In this document: in pieces, positions 11,710 to 23,563 of the stretch
How the letters are laid out: every line of letters begins with the position of its first letter
Position numbering within the stretch: the stretch's first letter is position 1
Assembly (NCBI GenBank): GCA_022605405.1
Contig: JABYQQ010000012.1
Coordinates: 434,001-498,000, forward strand
Direction: 5' to 3'
From: Earliella scabrosa
Lineage: Eukaryota > Basidiomycota > Agaricomycetes > Polyporales > Polyporaceae
DNA length: 64,000 bases
The notes under the pieces: generated by a model
What the model was told of the DNA's origin: nothing
The model's database searches: none
Seen by the model: the letters and a program-made list of their open reading frames with translations, nothing else
Program-made: the position numbers and the translations under genes

Positions 11710-13881
11710 TCACGCAGTCTCCAGTTGGACCTCCCCCTCCCCCTCCCGATAGAGCTCGGGTCCGGACACCTCTCGGGTGAACTCGCGCGTGACACTGATC
11801 TCGATCGAACGTCCGGCGAGATGCTACAGTGATTGTGAGCATCGCGCCTACCCCGAGAGCATGAACGCACCTGTCGTCTTGGTTTCTCTGAGACAGGGGA
11901 TATGTTCGACAGCTGTATAGCAGACATGAACACACTTTCATCGTCGCGTGTGACGATAGTGTGTTCAAGTGGGAGATTGATGCTGTAGCGAGCAGGGTCC
12001 AATGTTGGTAGGAGCATCGTATGCATGGAGAAATACCTACTCACGTTGCGAGGACCGCATTGACGTACACTATATCGATATTCAGACGGTTAGTGTGGGA
12101 TGTGCAAGGCCCCGAGGAGTGCTCTCACGCTGCGATGCGATGCTGTCCAACGCGATGTACACCAAGCTTCGCGAGGACATGATTGCCTGCGTGGAAATTA
12201 TTGGCTCAGGACCATCGAGGACAGCGGATGAAGACTGACGAATGCGAAAACTGGCACCGAAGCAAGTCTGCAATGTGTGCACCGTAAGCGCGTATGGTGA
12301 GCAAATTCGACATGTAGGCTAACGTGGTGATAAGGCCTAAAAGCATTGCGTTAGATGACCATGAGCGTCATTGAACGGAGACGAAATGGCAGACCTGTCC
12401 TTAACGTGTACCTGGCCAGGGACTCGAGCTTAAAGTTGGTCCTGCCATGGGATCATGCAGTGGGTTCTTATCCTCTCGGGGTGCGATCACTAACCTCTGG
12501 AAGTCAGTCCGGTTGGCTCTCAGATAGGTCACAAGAGTGACTGTCAGAAGAATGTTGACCGATGCGGCAATCCCAAATGTTGACGTCACAAGCCACTAGA
12601 CGCGAACAGGTAAGGGTTGCTGCATTGGAGCCAACGAGGTGAAAACGCATACCCCCTTGAAGTCCTTGAAGGTCTTGGTGGTAAACCTGCAGGAATACAT
12701 GAGGGTGATTACTTGAGCACGAATGATCATCGTTGCACTCGCCCATCTACAGTTGCTGCTAGGCTCAGCATCATGTTAGCTCCCATGCCCTAGTGTACCA
12801 GCACCTTCAATAGGTGCATACCGATGACGAATGCTAAACAAGACCTCAGTGGACGGAAAGTCCTGTTCTGCAGGTCTGAAAGGACGACGCACCTCCAGTG
12901 ATGAATAGAAGTGCGATCTGGAACAAATTTCAAACGAAGAATACATCCATGAGGGGTGTTGTAACTGACTGCGATGTACGACACGGTTCGGTAGCGTCCT
13001 GATACTGTGACGTGGTCCTAGACATTGTATACGGAGCACCGTAAGAGAGGATGGCTTAGCTCACTCTTGAACACCCGATAGACGTAGAAGCTATGAGGAC
13101 GTCGATGCACTGGTTCAATTCTGGACAGACTCAGAGACGTCTCTGCCACTCTCACCCTTGACACATGATAATCATTATGCCCTGCATGCATAGATCAGGA
13201 AGCGACAGCTCGCGACGTCGTCAAAGAACATACCGATGGAAGATTGTGCAGCTTGAGCAGACGTAGAGGGTTAGCTGAAAGGCTGACACATATGCACAAC
13301 GAGGGGTCACGTACGCTGAGAGACCTAGGAGTTGTTGAACCCATGTCCATGATTACAAGAAAGGATCAAGAGCACCTACCAGACTGTTTCCCACAAGCCG
13401 TTTTCAGAGGGGAATTTCACGGCTAGTTTGTAGTAGCTATGAGACGCCCTCAGCGGTTGCAGGAGGAAGTTTATGAGGACCTTAATGCCTTATGTGTATG
13501 CACAGAGCTGCTTGAAACGTGCTCAGAACCCTGATAGTGACGGGTATGGGACTTCAATGACTTCAGCGGAGAGGGTCGAAAGACAAGTCTCACATCAGAC
13601 CGCAGACCTAGAGGTTATCGTCGGTATTCGGAACTTCATGCACAGCAAAGCAAATTCACTTACATAGAGGTGCTTACTCCGGGAACGGGTCGAGTCAGCT
13701 CGAGCGTACTCAGCGGCCTGATACAGCCCGAATCCATACAGCCTGTGCAGTACATCATGTGAGTAGTCAAGCGAAAGGCTCCTTAAGGTGGAGCGACGTA
13801 CATAATGCTCATCAATGTACCAAGCAACACAGCGCCATAGCTCAACCTGACGTCGCCCTCGGAAGGTGGTGGCTGAGACAT
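11710..13881 (-). CDS. DUF6534-type seven-helix membrane protein
   Basis: Second member of the basidiomycete DUF6534 family; function unknown. The start at 13881 gives MSQPPPSEGDVRLSYGAVLL and a first helix ending MSIM, spliced to LYGFGLYQAAEYARAD. Then come VLSTFQAALCIHI, YYKLAVKFPSENGLWETVW, LTLYVCSSCTIFHR, WLVTSTFGIAASVNILLTV with LVTYLRANRTDFQR, SLVYIALDSIASQ, and YVNAVLATLN, the usual last-helix signature. The cytoplasmic tail contains INLPLEHTIVTRD, and after a final intron ends EISVTREFTREVSGP and an acidic stretch, stop at 11710. One junction (CACATAAG|GCATTA) looks like a GC-donor intron. All blocks occur in order, so the gene seems intact, though I did not fix every exon border. It converges with MED25. 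Confidence 0.7.
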
Positions 13882-14612
13882 TGTTTCCCAGAGGATGCCA
13901 GAGGACAGGGTATGTAAGGGGTAGGGTCTGTCCTGTGACGGCAGTCGAACCATGTAGGTAGGGGTATTCAAGTGGCCCGTCTAGTTGCATCACGAAGTTC
14001 GACCTGTAGACAGATGTAGATGAACAGCCAGTACTTTAGGAGACAGTATTCTTCTCGGAGAGTCGTACGTGACGATGGCATCCACACCAGAAACTGTACG
14101 TGGCTTCTGGTGGCGGATGATATCCATGGGTCGCCGCCGTAACAATCAGATATTCCAGCACTAGCATCGTAAAAGAGATCGGATTGATTGGCATACCGCA
14201 GAGAAGGAGGGAAGGGCGCGAGAACGGCGAGACTAAGACAGGTCAGTGGGAAGGAACAGATGATGTTGGTGCTTGCCAGCGGATACCTACTAGCATCGAT
14301 ATCTGCATCGAAATAGTACACATTCGAGTTTGTAGTGTTGGTATCGAGGGGGACAGATGGATCAAAGAAGACTCGTATATTCTGGCCGCTGTCCCCGCTT
14401 CTGTCCGGACATGCGGACGACCAGAGCCTAAGGCTTGAGGAACTGGGAGGAACGAGTTCAAGTAGTGTTCGAGTCGGACAGGCGCCCATTGCGCTCGCTT
14501 AGATGATCTCGCCTCTTTCCTTGCCGCGTCTGTACTGCGGCACTGGTACATCAGCACTTCTCCTCGTCTTTGGTCTACAGCCCCGCGACGACAGCTCTCG
14601 CAGAGGGGATAG
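13882..14612. other. Divergent intergenic region between DUF6534 gene and JJJ1-like gene
   Basis: A minus-strand open frame at 13968-14489 (173 codons) has no signal, domain or family feature I recognise, and part of it looks like an intron. I leave it unannotated. The region probably holds the two promoters. Confidence 0.35.
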
Positions 14613-16746
14613 ATGGGAGCGCGCGAGTCTACCGCACGCGGCGCAGAGGCGGAGGGGGCTGCCACCGGTCCCCCGGATTACTATGCTCTCCTCGAGGTGG
14701 AGGAGTCGGCCACAGCAGACGAAATCAAGGTGCGCCAGTCTTGACCGAGCAGGAGACGTGCGATCCAGGCCTCTGGAAGCAAGCAGTTGTCTGATACTCC
14801 CTCCAGCGTTCGTTCAGGAGGCTCGCGTTGGTCCATCATCCCGACAAGAATGCTCACGACATAGAGGGCGCGACCAAGCGGTTCGCCGCCATACAGCAAG
14901 CCTACGAGGTCGGTTAGCTCGCAGACCGATCGCGCAACCGATGCCCCTCATAGCTCACGCGATACCCAGGTCCTAAGCGACGAACAGGTCTGTTCCCGTT
15001 GCAGCTCTACCATCTGTCTTGCTTCTGATCCACCTCCGTCTCCCGCACTCTCTCTCGCAGGAACGGGCGTGGTACGACAGCCATCGTGCTTCCTTGATAC
15101 CGGAGCCAGATGCCGCAGATGTCTTCGAAGAAATCAAGCGCGGCGCACCTCCCCCTCGCGCACGAGATCGCGGCCTCACCGTCCGGCACCTTACCCAATT
15201 CTTCGACATATCCATATACAGCGGTCTCGACGATGGGCCAAATGTACGTATTGCTTTTATCCCACACCGCCCCTGCGCCACATCGACCAATACCCTGCTG
15301 CAGAGCTTCTTCACCATCTATCGGAATCTCTTCGACCGCCTCGCACACGACGAGAAGCATCACGATGATACACCCTTGCCCACGTTCGGCGACTCCACAT
15401 GGCCGTGGCTTCCGCCCTCGAGAGACGAGAAGGACAAGTGCGCACGTACATTCTACACCTACTGGACCAACTTTGCCACAAACAAGGAGTTCGAATGGGC
15501 CGACCAGTGGAACATCGCCGAAGCCCCAGACAGGCGCGTGCGAAGGTGAGCGGTGCCGTCGCCAACCCGCCTGCAGAGGACTCATGGCGCGGGTGTCAAG
15601 GCTCATGGAGCGCGATAACAAGAAGGCGAGGGACGAGGCTCGGAAAGAGTACAACGACACAGTTCGGGTACGTCCCCGCCATGGCACCTCACCTGCTGCG
15701 CGTCTGCAGGATGGCTAAAGGCCCCTCAGTCCCTCGCCATCTTCATTCGCAAGCGCGATCCGCGCTACAAGACCCACCTGGCCCAACAAGCGCAGGGCCA
15801 GTCCACACCCCAAGGCACCCGCACGCCCAAACCCACCGCAACCGCTTCGCCCGCCCCGCAGGCCGTATTCGTCGAGCAAGAATGGCAGAAGACCAGCAGT
15901 CGCACCGATGACGCGGACCTCGACTGGGCCGCTGCGGAGGGCGAGGACGAGGAGGAATGGGAGTGCGTCGCATGCGGGAAGAGCTTCCGGAGCGAGGCCG
16001 CCTGGGACAGCCATGAGCGGAGCAAGAAGCACCTCAAGGCAGTCGAAGCGCTCAAGCGGGAGATGGAGCAGGAGAACGAGGATCTCGGGCTCGAGGCGGG
16101 GCCGGACATGGATGGCGGCGACTCAGAAGACGAGCACCAGGAACCGCCAGAATCCGACGAGGAGGCGGATCCGGAGGTTGACGCTCCTGACGTCGCAGAA
16201 CAGCCCACTGTACAGGCCGGCGAATCGAATGTGGAAGGCGACCCTCAGGACGACGATGACTCGGCATTCCCTGCATCGAGGAATAAGCGCAAAAAGGGCA
16301 AAGCCAAGGGAGCACGAGCTCCGTCTCCAGAGACCTTGACCAGGACGGAACGACGCTCACGAAAGCGGGATGTTGCCGTTCCCGACGCTCTGGTCGACAC
16401 AGAGCCTGCCGACGTCGACGCGCCCAACAGCGGGGTCGCGACGCCCACTCCAGACGACGACAAGTCCAAACCCACGAAGAAGGAAAAGCGACGCGCCAAA
16501 GAGGCTGCGAAGAAGGCTGCTGCAGAGACCAAGCCAGTAGAAAGTGTCGTGCGTACTCTTGCTGGCTTTGCCTCGACGCCGTCCGGGAGAACTCAAGCGA
16601 CACTCCAGGCATGCAATGTGTGTAACACGCAGTTCAACAGCAAAACACAGCTCTTCGCACATCTCCGCGAGGAGCCAAGCCATGCGCTGGCAAGTTCCAA
16701 ACCTCAGCCACGAAGTAGTGGTGGTGGCAAGGGAAAGAAGAAATGA
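14613..16746 (+). CDS. JJJ1: J-domain protein with two C2H2 zinc fingers, JJJ1/DNAJC21 type
   Basis: Hsp70 co-chaperone that, in yeast, works with Rei1 on late cytoplasmic maturation of the 60S ribosomal subunit. Residues about 24-90 are the J domain ([33 protein letters not shown] with the catalytic HPD, IQQAYEVL), spread over four exons. The JJJ1-specific region follows ([78 protein letters not shown]). The first zinc finger is [20 protein letters not shown] and the second is [18 protein letters not shown] near the C terminus, separated by an acidic and Lys-rich stretch. It ends in a Gly/Lys tail at 16746. The two-finger arrangement and family length agree with DNAJC21. It converges with the copper ATPase. 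Confidence 0.92.
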
Positions 16747-16995
16747 GGTCTCTACATACGCAAACCCCACCATCTTCGAGTTAGCACCACCCGATCATGG
16801 CGTCGGGTGCTTCACTAGGGAACCTGTATGTATAGTAGTAGATACACAAGAAGTACAGCGGCCGAGCAGAGCATTATACCAGTACTGATACGAAGCGGAT
16901 AAATATAACGACCAAACGAGCGAGCAAGCGAACGAATCGACGCGCAACACCAGTCCATCCCACCCCATCCCTCCCTATCCACATCTCTCTCCCCC

Positions 16996-19900
16996 TCATA
17001 CCGTCTCGCTCATCTCCACCGGCAGCTGGCTGTATCCAGAAGAATCCCTCCGTCCCCGCACAAGAGCCTTGACGCCCTCCCACGCGTCCCCAAGCGCGTT
17101 CCGCGCGCTATCGAACACCGACTCCCTCTGGATGACCTCGCCCGGCATCAAGCTCGACTCGGGTCGGACCCACCACTTGAGCAGCAACGAGCTCGTCACG
17201 ACGCTCACCGACGAGAACGCCATCGCCGCCGCCGCGGCCATCGGGGGAAGGCTCACGCCGAGCGGCAAGAAGAGGCCCATGGCGAGCGGGATGCCGAGCA
17301 CGTTGTACAGACACGCCCAGACGAGGTTCCGCCGGATCGTGGCGAAGATGGCGCGTGAGAGGTGGAGCGCGGCGACGACGTCGAGGAGGTCAGAGCGCAT
17401 GAGGACGATGTCCGCAGCCTCGATCGCGACCGAGGTGCCAGACGAGAGCGCGATGCCGACAGAGGCGGCCACGAGCGAGGGCGAGTCGTTGATACCGTCA
17501 CCGACCTATTGAGATCGATGCCGGTGAGTGAAAAGAGAGAGTAGCACGAGCTGGACAGACATACCATAGCAACACCGCCTCCATGCTTCTCCATGAGCTC
17601 GGTCACGACGGACGCCTTGCCCTTCGGGCTCATGTTCGCCAACACATTCTCAGGCCTGATCCCGACCTGCTTCGCCACCGCCAACGCCGTGCCCTTCGCG
17701 TCTCCGGTCATCATGTGTACCTCGATGCCCATGTCTTGGAACGCGCGGATAGCGTGGATGGACGAAGGCCTAGGCGCATCAGAGAGCGCGATGGCGAGCA
17801 CCGGCGCAGGCTTGCCCGACGATCCCAAGATGGAGACGAATATCGGCGTGCGACCCTGCGATTCCGCTTCCGACACGAACGCCGCGAGGACAGTCGGCAG
17901 CTGTGCGTCCGCAGACTGGAGGGCAAAGCGCGCGTTGCCGATGAACACGGTGTGCGGACCCTTGCCCGCGGGGAGCGTGATCGACGCCTTCACACCGGCA
18001 CCCGTGACGCTCTCGAACGTGTCGATGACGACCTCGGGGATGGCCACGAGAGACTTGTTCAGGAGCTCCTTGCCGTAAACCGCGACCGCCTTCGCGAGCG
18101 GGTGTTCCGAGCGCGCCTCCGTCGCCGCAACCATAGCGATGACGTCCGCACGAGTGACGTTGCCCAGCACCTTGGTGGTCAGTGGCGCATCGTCGAGGGA
18201 ACCAACGATAGAATGCAGGTCACTGTGATCGCTGGCCGGAGCCCACGCGATGGCCGCGACGGTGAGCTTGCCCTGGGTGACGGTGCCGGTCTTGTCGAGA
18301 ACGATGCGCTTGATGAAGCGGCTCGCTTCGAGCGCACGTCCACCCTTGATCAAGATACCGTTCTTCGCGCCCATACCGGTGCCGACCATGATCGCGGTGG
18401 GCGTGCTCAGCCCAAGCGCACACGGGCAAGCGACGACGACGACGGATATACAGAGCTGGAGGCAGACCGCGAGCTTCGACGCTCCGTGTGCACTGAAGAG
18501 CGGGGGGAGGTCGCTGTCGCTGAGGGCGTTTGAGATGATCATCCACGCGGTGAACGTCAAGACGGATAGGGAGATGACGGTCGGGACGAAGTAACCCGCG
18601 ACCTTGTCGGTAAACTCCTGAATTGGAGCTTTGGACGTCTGCGCTTCCTCGACGAGCTTCACGATCTGCGCGAGTGCCGTGTCCTTGCCGGCACGCGTCA
18701 CCGTCATGTCGAAGGTGCCGAGACCGTTGAGCGTGCCACCGATGACGCTGTCACCCGGCTGTTTCAGTACAGGGACGGGTTCTCCGGTGACCGCGCTCTC
18801 GTCCACAGTGGACGTGCCACGTAGGACTGTGCCGTCAGCTGGAATCTTCTCCCCGGGTACGAGCTTGACGGTGTCGCCGACTTGAAGCAACTCGGTAGGG
18901 ATCTTCTTTTCCTGAGTACATGCAGGAGCGTCGGTGTAGATCGTCGCCATAGACGGGGCGAGAGCCATGAGGTCGGTCAGAGCAGCACTTGTCTTGCCCT
19001 TGGCACGGTTCTCGAGGTACCGTCCGAGGGAGACGAACATGAGTAGCATAGTGCTGGTGTCAAAGAAGACCATGGGATGGTACTGCAGGTCGTTGCAGGC
19101 CATGAAGGCCATCGCACCAACAGAGTAGATGTACGCCGCGGATGAACCAAGGGAGATTAGGACGTCCATCGTTGCGGTGCCGTGCTTGAGAGACTTGTAT
19201 GCGTTCTTGAAGAAGCGCTGGCCTACCCAGAACATGGCCGGAGTAGCAAGGAACAGCGCAAGTAGATCGCCGACGTATATCCCACGGATGATTTGGTACT
19301 CGACGACTGGCCTGAGGAATGGGATCTTCTTCGCAATCATGGTGATGAAAAATACGGGGATGGCGAATATGAGACTCCATTTGAAGCGTGTAAACCACTC
19401 CTGTATCTCCTTGGTGCGAGCAAGAGAGCGGAGCTGGGTCGAGTCTTCGTGATCGGATACCATGGCGTCAAAACCCATTTCCTCTATTCGTTCGACCAGT
19501 TCTCGAGGACCGACCATTGTGCGGTCGAAGGTTACCTGGCACAGCTCGGTCGTCAAAGAGACCGCCACTGCAGAAACTCCGGGCATAGCTCCGAGCTCCT
19601 TCTCGACGGTAGAGGTGCATGCGGAACATGTCATGCCATATACGCGGAGGGTGATGGTGTCGGCACGAGCTGGGGGGATGAGTGTAGCGTCGAAGCCGAT
19701 GTCGGATATTTCCTGCAAACACGTCAATGATCAACAAGACCAGTATGATGACACTGAGGGACACCGAGAGCAAGGCAGCGAGTGGTACATGGCGGCCATT
19801 TCACGAGAAGCCATTTGAACGGGCAAGGGGCGACGGAGCGGTAGAAGGGATTGTGGGCCCTGAGAACCATGTTTCCTTACACGCCGGAAACTCGCACGAC

Positions 19901-20397
19901 GGGCAACGGTAGGTGTTCGATCGCGCAGACGAGCTGACTTGAGCAGTCGCGCCACAAACGCCCGGGGGACGAGGAGGAGGACGAAGCAGGCGGGAACGGA
20001 GAGCACGCAAGGGGGACTTACATTGATGATCTTGTCCGCGTCCCAGACATCAGGGTCGTACTCGACGACACCACGCTCGGCGAGGAGGGCGACCTTGACA
20101 GAGTGGATGCCCGGCTGCGTCCTCAGCATGCCCTCGATTGACTACGGGAGAAGACATGAAGAGATGGTATTGTGGGATGATTGGAGTAGGACGGACCTCT
20201 ACACAAGCCCCGCAGGTCATGCCCTCTATCCTCAACTCGCACTTCTCTGCAGCGAAGCCCTCGCCTGCGACTAATGGCTCATCTTCGGAGTGTGGGAGTT
20301 CGAGCTTGCCTGCTGCTGGGGACCGGGGTGGTCGCAGCATGTTGAGGGCGGCGGAGAGACCAGCCATGACGGGAGTGATTGGGGATCTCGGAGGCAT
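16996..20397 (-). CDS. CCC2: Copper-transporting P1B-type ATPase, CCC2/ATP7 type
   Basis: Pumps Cu(I) into the late Golgi for loading of multicopper oxidases such as Fet3-type ferroxidases and laccases. Two N-terminal HMA copper-binding domains carry MTCGAC (Cys 62 and 65) and MTCSAC. Membrane helices follow, then TGEPVPV (actuator domain), the CPC motif in [17 protein letters not shown], the phosphorylation motif [17 protein letters not shown] (the HP nucleotide-site signature), [10 protein letters not shown], and, after a small intron, [13 protein letters not shown]. The last helices are followed by a tail ending EMSETV. Introns separate HMA1 from HMA2 and interrupt before GDGIND. Start at 20397 is the first ATG ahead of HMA1. 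Only two HMA domains are present, as in yeast Ccc2, not the six of animal ATP7A/B. All catalytic motifs are present. Confidence 0.95.
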
Positions 20398-21018
20398 GGC
20401 GGAGGGAGCGAAGCGGTAATAAATAGCAGTAAGGGAGGAGGAGGGAGCGCCTGCGCTGCTGTGGGATGTTCGTCGGTGGCGAGGCCAGTGCGGGCAAGTG
20501 ACAAAGCGAAGACAACCCGAGCTTACTCTCCGCGTCTCCGTCTCTCCGGCCGGCGTCTGTCCCCTCTGCGGTTAACCTCCTCCCACGACCGCTCGCAGCC
20601 ATCCCACGCACGTCGCATCCACGTACTACTCAAGCTATTTAGTAGCCCAGCTCAGGCACTCCGCAGGCCTCTCGTCTGCAATCGCAGGGCAGAATGCGCG
20701 CGAGCGGCCTCGGGGCAGGCCAACCACCTGATTAGTAAACGCCGAGGTTACGTGGCCAATCTGCGCGAATTATGCGCGAATGTCGGCTTTCTGCGACGAA
20801 TCTCAAGGAACCTTTGCACTTCTTGCCCCATGCCTGCCCAGCTGACTCATCGCGACTCTAGCAACTGACTAGCGCACGTACTTCCAGTCCAGAAGGACAT
20901 CATTTCCTATTTGACCGTCCTCCAGTCGAGCTTTCGCTACCATACAATAATATACTCTGTCATGGCTCGGCTTCATGGCTACCGACCGCTCCTGTCCCGT
21001 CTGCACTACCTACAGATG
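20398..21018. other. Intergenic region upstream of the copper ATPase
   Basis: Likely promoter and 5' leader of the copper ATPase, with the 3' region of the next minus-strand gene. Open frames here (for example 20290-20868 plus) are shadows with no domain. No confident copper-response element was recognised. Confidence 0.35.
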
Positions 21019-22706
21019 TCATTCGGGCGCTGGTCTTCTGCATTTCGACGCCATGACGGTGCTCGTCTTCTCCTCATCCTCTTCCGTGTGTGTGTCATCG
21101 ATGACCGGCGCGCCAAGCGAGCCAATGACGCGACGCAAGACGAGAGTGTCGCTCGCACCAAAATTGCCGCCGAAAGTGCTAAATTGTGAGTCGACATGCA
21201 TCGTTTTGCGGTAGGCTGCTTGGAGGTTGAGCATGCAGCGTGACACCAGGATGGCCGTGATTCTGTACAAGACGGGACCGTTCAGGTGGCCCGGCAGCAG
21301 CTTGGGCGATGAAACTCACGGTTCTGTGAAGGTAGTGATCAGGCTCCCAACCTGACCGGTTTTCCTGGCGATCTTGAACCACGTAACTAGTGTTAGGACC
21401 GAGCAAGGATGCATGCTACAGGTCAGAAACCCACTCACCGATAGCATCGTGAAAAGGAGGTGGAGGATATTCAGAACCGCCATGCAGCTAGCGTCATGAT
21501 CAGCCTTGGTCATAATTGGGATACTAGTCAGACTCACATGAAGTATATAGTACCTGTCAGTCCAACCATGAGCCATCAGCCTCACGGACTCGTAGCGACA
21601 TACACATACCGTCTCTTTTCAAAGTATGCACGAGGTGGAACTTTCCAGTGGAGGGTGTAGCAGGCATCTGCAGGGTGGCCCTCGTGATCGATACAACGAG
21701 AATGTCTGCAAGGATGAGAGCCACACGACTTGAGATTATGCGTGCCACTGGCGACAACCCGGTCAGTATTGCGAACGATGTCGCATACAACCTTTCCGTG
21801 ACCACTTACGTCTGGTGACGCTAGTATGTCAGTATCCCACAGCTACCACGGGCAAGTTGAGACCATCGTACGTGGTTTTCCGCCCAGAGGAATCTGACCC
21901 AACGCACTCGACCCCAGGAATGAGCGTCCCACCAAGATGTGGTATCCGTATCTACACTTGCCGTCAGCCATCGACGACAAACCAAATCATGCATACTTTA
22001 AACGCACGCCATTCACGACAATTGGAACAAAGTGGAGTGCGGCAATCAAGAGACTGATGGTGCGGTTCCGGCTCATGGCGTATGCTCGTAGAGCCGAAAA
22101 TCCTACGAATAGCCGTGAAATCACACTCTGACAGCACCTGTCATTCCACTCACCAGCCCAGGGTATATATTGCATCATGTCGAATACGGTGTTAATCTGG
22201 TTACCGACCCGACAACTTCACATGTCGCTTCAGCTCGTGCAGCCAAGTGCAGTGGCATCGAGACTCGTACCTCTGACGGAGCAGATCAGCAACTTAACTC
22301 TCTAGAATGCACGAACACCAACGCACGGCATCGGAAGTGAAGAGCGCCGGGGCAAAGCTCAAAAAGGCGTATATCTTGAAGACGAGTGTGATGTATCGGT
22401 TCATGAAGAACAAGACAGCCGCTCCGGTCCATGCGGACATCCAAAAGAGCTCGATCTCCTGAATGAACGTGAGGCAGTAGTCGTACAGCAGAACGACTGA
22501 CAGCGTTCGATCAGGGTCAGTGAGCGAGACACCGTGTGGTCACAGCCAAGCAGAAACTTGCCTGCTGCTGCGGTCACAGCGGAATCCCCAGAGCGACTGT
22601 TCGAATTCGAAGCGCTACGATCAGTATCGCGAACAAGTCACAACTAACACACGCACATATTGCTGAACAACGCAATGAGCGAGGCATTGCTGTCTTGACT
22701 TGACAT
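21019..22706 (-). CDS. DUF6533-type seven-helix membrane protein
   Basis: Member of a basidiomycete-expanded orphan 7TM family; role unknown. The start at 22706 gives MSSQDSNASLIALFSN, spliced to IASNSNSRSGDSAVTAAA. An apparent GC..AG intron (GCAGCAG|GCAAGT, the standard GC-donor consensus) then leads to VLLYDYCLTFIQEIELFW, the DUF6533 signature, followed by WTGAAVLFFMNRYITL. Later blocks are LRAYAMSRNRTISLLIAAL, SRVALILADILVV, STGKFHLVHTLKRDG, AVLNILHLLFTMLSV and ITAILVSRCMLNLQAA. The soluble tail ends VIGSLGAPVIDD and an acidic segment, stop at 21019. Every expected block is present and both first junctions keep frame. Several middle exon limits are approximate. Confidence 0.75.
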
Positions 22707-23563
22707 GGAGCACCGGGGCTGAGGCCTGAGACTGTGAGAAGGGCGGATCCGGAGGGTCTCAGCTCGCAAATTTCTGAATATATACCTAAAGCCCTCGTTG
22801 GAGTCAGGACTCGGGTAGGCGGAGTGATACATGGAGAACGTTAGCGTTGCCATACCATTATAGGCCATGGTCCGAGGCCAAAACGCTGATTATCTGAGGA
22901 GTGTACCCGCCAGATCGCCACATTGTCTCACCCGCCGATCAGTGTCGGAAACACGTTGATCTCACCGTCGTGTGCGCTGTTACGGTTGTCGTAGCTGAGC
23001 CTCAATCTGCAGTTCTTGCCCTCCCTAAGCCTTGCCCTTCGCAAGAGTACGTACATCTGGGAGCGTGTCCGACGTCCGGAGTCTTGATCGCACATGGAAT
23101 GTCTACACGATAGAACACCGTGGCATGTGTTGGATCCAGGACAGAGCGAGATCATTCTCTCCTCATGCGAGGGGTTGTGGTGGACCTAATCCTCCTCCTG
23201 GACTCTTGGTACAACGGAACGAGAGTCTGTAGAAGCGGATGAGGATGAGACTAGGAATACTCAGCCACACCTTTCTTCCGACCGCGCGCAGGCCGATTGA
23301 TGCCACTACCGGACGACATTTCGTTGATCTCCCGGCTTGGGCTCTAGTAGTGGGCCTCAACCGCGTGCACATACTGTGGCAGTCCTCATGTCGGGTAAGA
23401 ATGACGGGCGTCGATGCGACTGCCAAGCGTTGGCATCGACTTCCAGTTGGTGATAGCTCTTGTCTGAGCACTTGATCCAGCACTGCGCAACACTTAGCCG
23501 CAGAGATTATAATCCAGCAAAACGATCATTACACACAACAACAGGCTCAAACACACCAGATAG
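22707..23563. other. Intergenic region, no gene recognised
   Basis: About 860 bp between the start of the DUF6533 gene and the stop of PRP18. Open frames on both strands (for example 23163-23483 minus) show no family features. Presumably the DUF6533 promoter and the PRP18 3' untranslated region. Confidence 0.35.

Noticed and set aside
10311..12044. 577-residue open frame on the minus strand
   Set aside because: Its first part is the tail of the DUF6534 gene, which splices to a stop at 11710. The rest is the antisense shadow of MED25 Gln-rich sequence (Leu/Cys runs).
13968..14489. 173-residue minus-strand open frame upstream of JJJ1
   Set aside because: No family, signal peptide or conserved block; contains an intron-like stretch. 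Too weak to call.
17583..18533. 316-residue plus-strand open frame
   Set aside because: Arg/Asp/Val-rich antisense of the copper ATPase cytoplasmic domains; no motif of its own.
22928..23483. Possible gene in the gap before PRP18
   Set aside because: Short frames with no conserved motif and no splice pattern.
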